Below, piece by piece: positions 35,801 through 47,800 of a DNA stretch of 62,000 nt (position 1 is the first letter of the stretch; each line of letters begins with the position of its first letter). Both the position numbers and the translations under genes were made by a program. The notes under the pieces were generated by a model that saw only the letters and a program-made list of their open reading frames with translations, did not search any database and was not told the DNA's origin. This DNA is from Bolinopsis microptera (lineage: Eukaryota > Ctenophora > Tentaculata > Lobata > Bolinopsidae): positions 11,169,997 to 11,231,996 of the forward strand of contig NC_087082.1 in NCBI RefSeq assembly GCF_026151205.1. The letters run 5' to 3'.

Positions 35801-38800
35801 ATTAATGCTTAAATATATAAAAGTATAAAGTAGTCACTATACTAGTTGGGTTGTCGAATGTCGAAGTATTCTACAGCATTAACAGGAGGAATATTCTATA
35901 TCCGTTCATTATATCATTTCGTTGTTTTGATTGTTCTAGCGCGTTAGTTACCTGCTTTGTGTTCCTTTTGACTATTGTTTGCTTACAAGCCGGCTTGTTA
36001 GCAAAAAGCATCACATACATAGTCAACATAGATAATAATTCGTACTGCCTCATCACATTGTTCAGTTATAATACACATAATATGTAAGCTTTGTATTGCC
36101 ACGCCTCATGTAGTTGCTCACCAAACATTTACGGTGTATACAGTACACATTACCCTGATCAGCATTGAATATTAATATACATATTTTTTAATGATTTGTT
36201 TTTTTCTATTTGCTTGTTTGCTTAGGGACATTTTCCGATCACTTAATTGTTTACATGGCTTAAAATCAAACGTCACTGATTGAGAGACGTGAGATACCGC
36301 ACTTTATGGTTGGAAATTACACTGACATCTAGCGGAATTTCCAGTTTTGAGTTTCTCAGTTGAAATTATACGGATAATTTTTTGAAAAGAGCAGGAAGTT
36401 ACAAACTTATATTCTTATCGAGGGGGCCCTGACAGACGGAGCTGCCATCAAGAAGAACAACCCGTAGATGTCACAATCTTCTGGCCGTGTTTGTTGATGG
36501 TCAGATTGGTAAAATAATGACTGAAGTCTGAATCTGAGACCTATAATTTGCCTGGTAACTGCATTACATATTTCGAACTACTTTTGGCCGGTCGTATCGA
36601 TCATGTAAACAAAGCGCGCGGCGCGCGCCTTCTATCAGTTTCTGTCACGGTGGATGCTGAAATATTTAAATATAAACTTCGCGCGTTCCAACTCTTCCAA
36701 AAACCAAAGTGACCGCCTCTACAGATACTGGCACGAAGTAACAAATCGCGAGATTAATTTTACTTTCAAGCGACACAGTCAACACATTGCATCTAATGAA
36801 CCGAGAAGGTAACTGTTTGCATTGTTTAACATGCAGTCAAACGTAGGCGAACTTCCAATTCATTTCACCCGTGTAAGGTACATGCTATATCCGTGATATG
36901 ACATCATTTCAATGAACATTCACACTTCCCCTTGCTCTTGAGCAAGCAATTGTGGTGAAAATTCAACAGAAGGCCCGTTAACATAGATATAAAAATGAAT
37001 GTATGAGTTTATCGTTTTTAATCGATAACAATGTAGTCAAAACATTGAATGGCTCTCAAACTTGATTTACTGTACAGTGTACACTGTACAGTAGTGTTTC
37101 AAGTGTTTGAATACAGTACAGTGTTATATAAGGTGTAGCTAGCAAACTCACTTCGTTACGTTTAGTAGTAGGTCGTTAAAATCCGTCTGATGTTTTACTG
37201 CTTCATACAACTGAATAAATCATTTATTTTAATGATTGAACGATTCGTTTACTTAACAAATATATTTTACAATCATCAATTAATGTTGAACGCAACCCAC
37301 ACATTGATAATTGCATTTGATGAATTTGATGAATTTGATGAATTTGATGAATTTGATGAATTTGATGAATTTGATGAATTTGATGAATTTGATGAATTTG
37401 ACCAATTTTATCAATTATTATGCAAGTTCATAACAAACTTGAATAATAATTGAGTTTAAATATAATCTAATATAGCATTAAAGCAATTAAGCTATTAAAA
37501 TGCGGCAGAGTAAAGATTGTATTGGTCATAAATTATGTAATTTTACGTTTTGAATTGAATTGTAGGAATCGTGAAATTAAATTGAACTCATTCAAGGATC
37601 TCTAATCAGTGCTGAAGTTTACAACGCCTTTAATTACATTATTATTATCTTGTTATCGAAAATCAGGGGGGGAGGGGGGGGGGGGAGAGGCAAAATTCAG
37701 TACACATACTTTGGGGCTTATTTATCAGTTATTGAGTGCCCGGTTGAAGTAATACTTTCTGGTATGACTTGCTATTATCACTCATTCGAGGAATATACAT
37801 ATCATATTATACCAAATAATAGCGATGTTCATTTTTCCGAATGAATGTTTATTTTCGCGAATTTTTTGATATTTGAATGATACTTCAACAAACACGAATA
37901 TAAGCAAATTGGGCGTGGTTTCTAAAAATTAAATTTACAAATTTTGGCGACGGAATCCTCGAATGAGTAGTTACAATTTACCATTTGCAAAGTTACAGGT
38001 CTCAAATATAAAACATGACGATCTTGTAAGACCCAACGGGAGTATAAGTACTGACTTTTGCCCCCCCCCCCCCCTTCCTGTAAAATGATCAAAATTTAAT
38101 CTTTTTTAATCTATGAATTCAATAAAATTAATTCCGGAAATACAAATTAGCCTAATTAATATCTAGTCGTGGAGGTGACGCAAATTATCTTTCATTGGGG
38201 AGACAATTTCCATCCAATCCCCGCCAGAAGTCAAATTGCATATAATATAATACTTATCCCTCTTTCCTACGATATCATTTATCAATATTTTTCCATGTAG
38301 TCGTTGCTTAAATTACATAGTCGGTGGTAAAGTGTGAATTCGATTTTGTTGATAGTTTATTGTTATCCTGAGAAGTAGTGATATATCAATAGTTATAATT
38401 TGTTATCAATTATTTATAAAAATAGTTCACCTTAGCATATCTGACGACTAGTTCGCCCCACTTGGAATAATTTCGTAACAACTGAAAAAATCGCTGTTAA
38501 TAATCCATTTAAATAAATTTCTCACATTCAATTTTGTGTACAAATTTCATTGATGGCCCAGGACTTTTGTTAAAGGAAACAAGAAGATAAATAAATAATC
38601 AAAACTTTAAAAAACAAAAAAGTAAACCTGCTCGTCGTGTTGTGTAAACTGTGGCTTCCCAAAGTCTCGACATATCTCGATCACACCTAAACAGATACAA
38701 TATAACAATCACAGAGGTTAAACTGAATTTTCTCCATGGTTAGACTATGATCTTAAAATGTAATAATGCAACAATGTTCAATATGACGTGTTCATATGAA

Positions 38801-41800
38801 TGTACTGCCACGGACAACTTATGAAATTAAGCAAGATAAGAGCAAGATAAGAGCAAGAATCTTCTTGTCTTTATTCCAGTGTCTATCTCCTTTTCACATA
38901 ATCAAGCTAATTTCCATGGCAGAAGTTGAGCTCTCCTCAAAAGGTAAACGACTACTCCGATTCAACATATAATAATACCGTTTATTTAGTAAGTTAGTAT
39001 TGTCACAAACTCCAGGAGGTCTCAAGTCTGCCTATTACATACTAGTGATACTAAATAATATATAGGTAATAATCACTATTACATACTGGATAATAGTGAT
39101 TATTATAAACCATTATTGTTCAATATTATCATCACAACTCATCAACATGACACTGATGTGGTAGCAAATCATAATCATCCTGGGTCCAATTAATGATTAT
39201 AGCTCTATAACGGGATACGGGGAATAATCAATTTATTATCCTATCGATACACTCAAATAACAATACATTGATAGTTTGTGTTGGCCTTGAATAATTGTTG
39301 ATGTCTAGTGGCAATATAATTTTATAGCTAGGCTGGTAGATCATAAATATAGCTTTATAAAGCTTTATAAATTTTTATAAACCCAAGTCTTAAATATTAC
39401 TTATATAATTAAGTACTGCTGCCCTTAATTATAAAGATTATTATCGAGAGAGTGCTAATTATCTATGAGTGATCTTTCCTTTCTTATTTTCTTAGAGGAT
39501 ATTTCTAGTTGGTTATGCAATGATTTCTTTAGTTCCTGCCTGCCTGTTTGCTCAATACTTGATTGTTTTCTCGAACTTTGCTCCTAATTCTTAATGATTA
39601 AAAGCGGGATAATTTATCAGTTTATCTGTTAATCTGTTAATCTGTTAATCTGTTAATCTGTTAATCTGTTAATCTGTTAATCTGTTAATCTGTTAATCTG
39701 TTTAGCTGTTTATCTGTTTATCTGTTTATCTGTTTATCTGTTTATCAGTTTATCAGTTTATATCAGTTTATGAACGCAACAGAGATGTCCAAAAATAACG
39801 ACTAGTCACTAGCTTCAATCTATAAAAAGTCTCATGACCATGTGTGTCTTATAACGAGTGTTTTTACAGGATCATATCACGTACCTCGAGGTACTGTTGA
39901 TAAATCACAGCTGTTATAATGGCAACCTGCAGGCCTGATTACAAAGTGTATAGTCGTGTAACGACACTTTAGGAATACAAGTCTTACAATATCTGTATAT
40001 AATAAGGATTAAATAGTACATCGTATCGATAATCAATATAGATACCACCTCAAGGACTACAGTCTGGTAATGTGTATCTATAAACAGATGACTTATAAAA
40101 TATTAGGCTAGGCTCCAGCGTGAGATTTGTAGAACCTTGGCCCTCAGGTTACGTTCACAACTTATATACGGTATGCAGGCATATGCCACGGCAATAAGAA
40201 AATTTGGGCATTAAATTGAAGATTAAAATTTTAAGCAGATAAGTCACATTATCCGAATTCCTTCACGTTTTTCCATTTATAAACTGTCGAACTTGTCGGT
40301 CCACTGCTAATTCCTAGCAAGAATCTCCATCTCTCAGTTGATCGACAAATAGTTCAAGATGAGTTTGACCACTTGTTGTTGATTTGTCAAAATAATCTAG
40401 GGAGACGCAACTGGATATCCTCCATAGTCCACAGCATTTAATTAAATGCAATCACCGTCGCGTCAGCCAATCTTGTGCCAAATCAGGAGGTGACCGGGAT
40501 TGGCAATTTTGAGCTATCCCGGTCCCGGTCCCGGTCAAGTCACATTTTTCATCCCGGTCCCGGTCCCGGTCCCGGTCAAATGCTGATTTATGATCCCGGT
40601 CCCGGTCCCGGTTAATTCAGGATTCTTGGTCCCGGTCCCGGTCCCGGTCAATCACTCAAATTTGCCGGGATTTTGAGTGTTCACTGCACTGCCCTGCTGT
40701 GTAGTGTGTACACAGTGTAGATCAAAGCTATTTCTACTCGGTAACTAATATCGTTACATAACTCATAAGTGCAAAGTAACATCAAGTTTTCAACTCGGGC
40801 TACGCCCAATTGTCAATTGGAATTGGAGAATGAAACTGTTGAATAATTTGAGGGATCATTGATTGAGGAATGAGGAATGAGGGTGAACTTGAGTAATCAG
40901 TACATGAACATTATTGGTGTAGTACATTAGAGCATTAGGCCCATGCCCCATATTGACGGGTTTTTTCTAGTTTTTTCTAATTAAATATTCTAGTTATTAC
41001 TTATTCAAATTGTTCAATTATAATGTAAATGAAAGTTGCAGCTTTCAATATGAGAATACCAGTTTTGGTCCCGGTCATCCCGGTCATCCCGGTCATCCGA
41101 GTCATCCCGGTCAAATCCCGGTCATCCCGGTCATCCCGGTAAAATTGGATTGTTGGTCACCTCCTGTGCCAAATATGTCGGACCGACATAAAGAGATAAA
41201 GGCTGCGGTGCCCTCTTTTCTGAACATTCGTCTTAAATAATAATCCATGATTGGTGACTTTCACAATGTTATAATTCGTTGCACACCCTTACAACTTTAC
41301 AATTATTGTGTCCCTCGAGCAGAGCCCCTGTCGTATGACTATGAGCTGGTCAGTAGACTTGCTGAGTCGTATTTATCTCAACATTAATAACTACTGACTG
41401 CTCACCCACTGAACTTTAGATGGCAGATTTTGGGACACAGTACTGTATCGTCAACAGTTGTGTGCCACCCACTTTGCACGGTCTATACTTACAGACTTAC
41501 CCTGACGGTACGTAGGTATCTGGTGTATGGATATTGGATATGAGAGTTCTGTTACAAGTGTAATTAGACTGCTGGATGAGATGTATTATATGGATTATAA
41601 GATTAAGATTTATTACAAATGTCAGCAAAATTTAGGGATTTGCTAATTACAACTTAGTGCAGACGTGCAGTGTAAATACGATGATATTATTATGTAGTGT
41701 ATTAATCCAATTGCAAGCCTTGACTTTATGTTTTATAATTCTTGCACTGGTGTCTAACTATCGATCTAATTAACTAGAGCTCTGAACGTCGTGTAGGGTA

Positions 41801-44800
41801 TCTAACAAGACACCAATCCTACAAGTAACTTTAAACAGCAGCTGGATAATGGATATATTAGGTGGAATTGTCCTAATTATAAGGGAATAATTGTGGAACG
41901 TAAGCCTAATTCGCGGTTATAAGCATATAATATACGAGTACACTGTACAGATAACCCTATTTTTATTACTAGGCATTTTACTAAAACTTCATTTTTATTT
42001 TCTCGATTATCTCAATCCCTCTAAAAATGCGTGTAATTTGAGCCTACCCAAAATTTATCTTTCCCCCGATTCTACAACTTGGAGAGGCCAACAAATGTTG
42101 AGTCCTCTTACCTCAGCTCTACTATGAAGTACAGATGATCATTCCATGCACAACCGATCAGACTATAAATGAACAATAAGATAAAAGTTACGATAACATT
42201 AAAGTCGGAGAGTTATCGAATCAGGGTCGGTATAATTGAGTTACTTAATTCTACCGAAGGACATTTTCTATAGTTTTAAAATTTATATTCAATAAAACTT
42301 TGTTAGCTTATAATTAGTTAGAGTGTTATTCTTATTACAGACCTGACCGAATTCTCATATTCTGATAACTGATGAAGTGATGATCATTGATCAGTCCCCT
42401 TTTTAACAGGTCCAGCAATCTGACTTTTAGTAAGACTCGATATTGATCGAAGCATGATCTGCTAGTTTTCAAATAAGATTGGTTCTTCATGTTCTATTGT
42501 TCGGACACAACATTTACACTGTATGACAAGTGATTACAAAATTCACAACTTTTAAACTTCAGTCTTTCACCATATTAAAACATTCCATTTCGTGTTTAAA
42601 TCCAGTCATTAAACTTATAATATATTAATAGTTCATATGAGTTATTATCAGATGCAACTCCAGGACTATTCGTTGTTTCTCCGGTACTTTTAGTTGTTCA
42701 TATCTAATACAGTTCATATCTATTTATTTGTTCCATAATAATATCTCACAATCTTCTCTCCCGGGATCTCTCTTTACTTCTAGAACTTCACTTTCAGTTC
42801 CTATCTTCCGTATTTTCTCTCACATCCTGTTATCATTGTTCAGTTTCATTCTGTGCCATCTTTAGAGGCTTTGTTTAGAGGCACTCGTTCTTACAGCGTC
42901 CTTTCGTTTCGTCTTTTCGCTTCATCTATTTCCATCTTTTTTCGATGGTATTTAAGTTATTATATTTGAATCCAGTTCCCTTATAGCACACCTTCTAGAT
43001 TCCTAGCACCAGTTACTTTTAGGTCACGCGTGGACACTGGACAGTCTTTGTTTCATCCACAATTTCATGTACAACCGTAGTATTATATATAATATACTAT
43101 AATACTACTATAAATAGTAGTAAACTTAGAGCATGAGACCCTCTAATTACGTTCTTTTAAATTTCCAGCTCATTCTCATTCTCATAATATATAAAGATTG
43201 AGATTGAGACTTACACCCCTTGATTATGCTATTATCATGCCACATAGTAATAACTCTCAGCTATTCCAGTGTTTTCTCTAAGCGTGTTTTATCCTAGACT
43301 CCCCATTTACCTCATGGCCCTCGCAACACAAGTAATTTATATTCGTTTAACATCTTTCCCAAGGAGTATTTAGTCATTATGCACTTTGCAGTAGGTTCCA
43401 TTTCTTGATTATACTATTAGACCCTCTGATTATGTTGTATCTTGAGACACGGCATCGTTTATATGTTATAGTTCTCAGCTCTTTTCTCTTCATTGGCCCG
43501 TTTACCCTGCACCTGTCTGCAAATTGCCGGTCGTTTCGATTTTTAGTTCCCTTTGATTTGACTCTCTCTCCTTTACGCCTCTCTTTAAAGAGAATGATTT
43601 TGTCACTATTCTCGTAACGCATTTAATTACCCTTGGCCTTCTGCCATTTTCTATCAATCACTCATTCTTCAAATACTACTATACTTTAAATAACAGATAA
43701 ACTCATGGCGGGTCTAGTTGCCGACTAAATACGTCATTATCTTTGCGAAAATAAAGGAATTAGTGTGAGGAGATATTCCATACATTTGGTATCCGAATCT
43801 GAATTTTACTGCGGTATTTTTACGAAAATAAGAGCGCGTAATTGAACATTCCATACTCTATTTTTCGTTACATTTCATCACTTCTTACAGTAACTTATGT
43901 AGTTAAAGAAATGCTTACCGTTTACAAACTATAACAAGTACTTGTGACTCACTATCTGAACAAACTAAAGTAGCCACAAATCCTTTCACTCTATTTTTGT
44001 TTAATTTCATTACTTCTTATTCTGAAAAGAGATGGTCTCTCTATTTCATTACTCATTTTCCTTCTGTTTTTTATAAATGAAATCTTTTGTTTCAAAGGCA
44101 GCCTAAACATTATTTGTGTGATTGTATTTGATTAGTGCAATTGTTTTATTCTCTCTTACTCCGGAGCATTGATTCGTTGGAAACAGGGAGTTGTGCAGAT
44201 CCTTTGTATGAAAACGAAATTGTTTTCAATCAAAATGATCCAAATCCACTGTACTGTACTGCGCCATATTCTCTCTTAATCATCTCAATCAACCTGAAGT
44301 TTCCGGTTCTCAGGACCCCCCCCCCCCCCAAATATGCACTGCCGCAATGGTGTAAAATTCTTGATTTTCGGGGCAAGTAGTCAAGTAAACGGGGATCCAG
44401 GCCATGATTAGGGTTTAATGAATGGCGTTTGGAATTTTTTGGATAAATAGCACAAATCTGGAATTTTCGGGAACTTTTTGTTGATATTCGTGCCAGTAAG
44501 TAAGTCAGTACTATGTTTGCAGTATGTAGTGAAGGGGTATCCTAGGAAGTTTATTGAACTTTTAACAGGTACCCCTCTTCATTTAACTCTCAATCAAGTT
44601 TCCTATCATTCGGCTGAGTCGACCGTGGTGATTGCATAGTCAAGACAGTGACTCTGGGTTTCATGTCTGAAAGCTGATTAGCTAATCGTTGCCAAATGTC
44701 CGGTACCGACCCAATTTCTAAACCTATTAATAACTAACTTATTTGAAGTATCACTGATTTACCTGCACATTGTTCATTATCTAACAGGACCGGAACTGCC

Positions 44801-47800
44801 AGTACTGCCTGTGTCTTCGGTCCTGAAATAAATGTCATGATCATACTGTGCTTAATTAATCTGCGATACCCGCAGACGAACACAAAGATTAAATCAAATT
44901 AAGAATAATTATATTAAACATAGTCACTTGGCCCACATAGGAATTCGTGATGCTATTAACAAGACCCTTCAGTATCGCGAAGAGCAGGCTGCAGCAAAAG
45001 TAAAAGCAAACCCGAAGTACTTTTATAGTTATGCCAAGAAGTTTTCCAAAAAGAAAAGGAATATCAGCATGCTATTCGATGAGAACAGTAACATCCGTTC
45101 TCATCCTAAGGAAATGGCAGACCTTTTACAAAACCAGTTTCTATCCGTATTTAGCGACCCCTCCAAAACTGAGTTAGACGCTGCATCATTCCCTCCTCCG
45201 GATTTAACATATCCGTTCACGGATCAGATTCTGGAATTCTCTATCAGTGATGTTATCGAGGCTATTGATGATATTAAGCCAAATGCTTCATCTGGTCCTG
45301 ATGAGATCCCAGTTGCTCTACTTAAGAATTGCAAAGATGCTATGGCGATTCCTATCCATCTGATCTGGTCAAAATCCCTTGCATCTGGAGAAGTACCTTC
45401 ATTTTATAAGTACTCCCACGTTTCTCCGCTCCACAAGAAAGATAGCAAGGCGTTTCCTTCAAACTACAGGCCCATTTCACTCACCTCCCATATAATCAAG
45501 GTGTTTGAGAGAATCATAAGGAAAAAGCTAGTCTTACATCTAGAAATGAACAACTTGCTCTGTAGCAAACAGCATGGCTTTAGATCAGGCCGCAGCTGCC
45601 TTACACAGCTTCTCCACCATTTCGACGACGTTTTTGAGTCATTAACCAACAAAGCTGACTTTGATTCTATATATCTTGATTACGCTAAGGCGTTCGATAA
45701 AGTTGATCACAAATTGTTGATCAGGAAACTTCACCTCTATGGCTTAAATCCAAAAATCATCAAATGGATTGAATCTTTTCTGTCAGACCGGAAGCAAGCT
45801 GTAGTGGTCGACGGCCACTTGTCATTTCTCGCTCTGATCATCAGTGGTGTCCCCCAGGGAACAGTCCTCGGGCCGATCTTGTTCCTTATTTTCATCAATG
45901 ATATTGAGCATTGCATAACTGAATCCATCATCAGATGCTTTGCAGACGACACTCGTGTTTCAATATCGGTAACCTGTGAACAAGACGTATCTGTGTTACA
46001 AAACGACTTGAACAGTGTCATAAAATGGTCTGAACGAAACAATATGGCACTACATAAAGACAAGTTTGAGTACATGTGTCACAGACACAATCGACGTAGT
46101 GCTCTCGTCGAACTTCCTTTTGTTAGTGAACTATACCAGTACTCAGTATCCAAAGACAAGTCACTCGCACCTGTAGGTCAACTAAGAGACCTCGGGGTTC
46201 TCGTCTCCAACGATCTATCTTGGCAACCCCACATCAAGACCGCAGCAAACAAGGCTCGACAAAAAGCTGCCTGGGTTTTCAGTGTCTTTCAGACAAGATC
46301 TCCAGTCATAATGCTTACGCTTTACAAGTCGATGGTTCGTAGTTTACTGGAATACTGTTGCCCGCTATGGCACCCCTCCAAGATATGTGACATCCAGGAG
46401 CTTGAAAGCGTACAGAAAGCTTTCACCGCAAGGATTACTGGAATGCGTGATCTCCATTATTGGGACCGTCTTCAACGGCTATCTCTGATGTCTCTACAGC
46501 GTCGCAGGGAGCGGTTCATTTTACTTCATATGTGGAAGATTCTCCATCACCATACCAGCAACGACATTAACGTGCAGTTTGTCTCCAGGCCACGTTTTGG
46601 AAACCTTGCAGTCATTCCATCTGCATGCAGACACAGCTCAGCAGCAAATCAGTCACTGTATGATAATTCATTTGCAGTCATAGGCCCAAAATTGTGGAAT
46701 GCAATGCCTTACCATTTGAATTCCATCGGCGACCGAGAGCATTTCAAATCGCAGCTCACCCAGTTCATGCTATCTCTTCCGGATACACCGCCCATCAGGG
46801 GCTACACTCCTCAGAACTCAAACTCGCTGCTTTGCTGGAGGAATGACAGAGAGATCTCCTCTCTGTGGGGTGGTCACACAATGTGATGGCCCTGTTAAAG
46901 CTTAACGAATCTCAACATAGGTGACATAGGTAGGTGACTCACGGCTCACCATTACTAAAAACAGTCGTCCTACTTTCTAATTATCAGAGCTTTGAATATT
47001 TCACAGCCGTCGTTATTTATAACGATATGCATATTACATAATATGTGTATATAATATATATTATATGTATATGGTGTGGCAAGTCCCCATTTATTTCACA
47101 GCTTTGTGAGTTGTGTAACTTTATTTGTTCAGTTATATTTTATCGTTATTCTTATCTTCGTATTGTGGTATTACTGGCACGTGATGTGAGTTTTGATTGG
47201 TCGGCCTCACTTTAGTGATTCTGAGGAGTGGGGTACGAGATATATAATATCTCGGAGATATTGGAAGTTTATTATTATTTATTTTCAGTCTTCAATAGCC
47301 ATTGAAATTTCTGTTAGAAAACCCGAATAAGTTGTCTTTTATTGCATTATTGTTGACGGAAAAGGACGTTAGCGATTAATTCATTCCATAATTAAATATT
47401 TTTGGATAGTTTCTAATTGAATTTGAACACATAATTCAAGATTTTATGTAATACATTTAATTATATAATAATATGCATTATATATACTTTCGAAAGCATC
47501 CTTCTGTTGCTCCTTAGATGGCAATTTCTTCTATTATGATCTAACGTGTAATTCTATAGACTATTATTAGTATTATCACAATGTTTGTTGGGATGTTTTA
47601 CGAGGTCTTTATTCATGCAAATTTGTGGCTTTGTACTCGGTATTTCACATTTTGGTTCCTATTTAAATTGTCACTAAAGATATCATTCTTTGCTATCAAT
47701 TGGAACATTTGTTTGACGTAACCTAGCCTGTCGTTTCATTTTGTATGTATATGCAAATTATGCATGAACAGTAATTTCACCCTTGCTGCTGCTGCTGGTA

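Larger units (their letters stand above)
40484..41166. mobile_element. Non-autonomous hAT-like element with CCCGGT minisatellite interior
   Basis: Ends are CAGGAGGTGACC and its complement GGTCACCTCCTG. TGCCAAAT lies directly outside both ends (40476-40483 and 41167-41174): an exact 8-bp duplication. CAGG termini with 8-bp TSDs fit the hAT superfamily. Both subterminal regions are arrays of CCCGGT-type units (40536-40655) and of ATCCCGGTC 9-mers (41066-41142). No transposase. In intron 5 of the phosphodiesterase. Confidence 0.88.

Noticed and set aside
37190-37453. ORF with Phe-Asp-Glu repeats
   Set aside because: A 9-bp repeat keeps the frame open by chance.
34888-38431. Direct splicing of exon 7 to exon 9
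   Set aside because: Phase mismatch and a stop in frame; microexon 8 resolves both.
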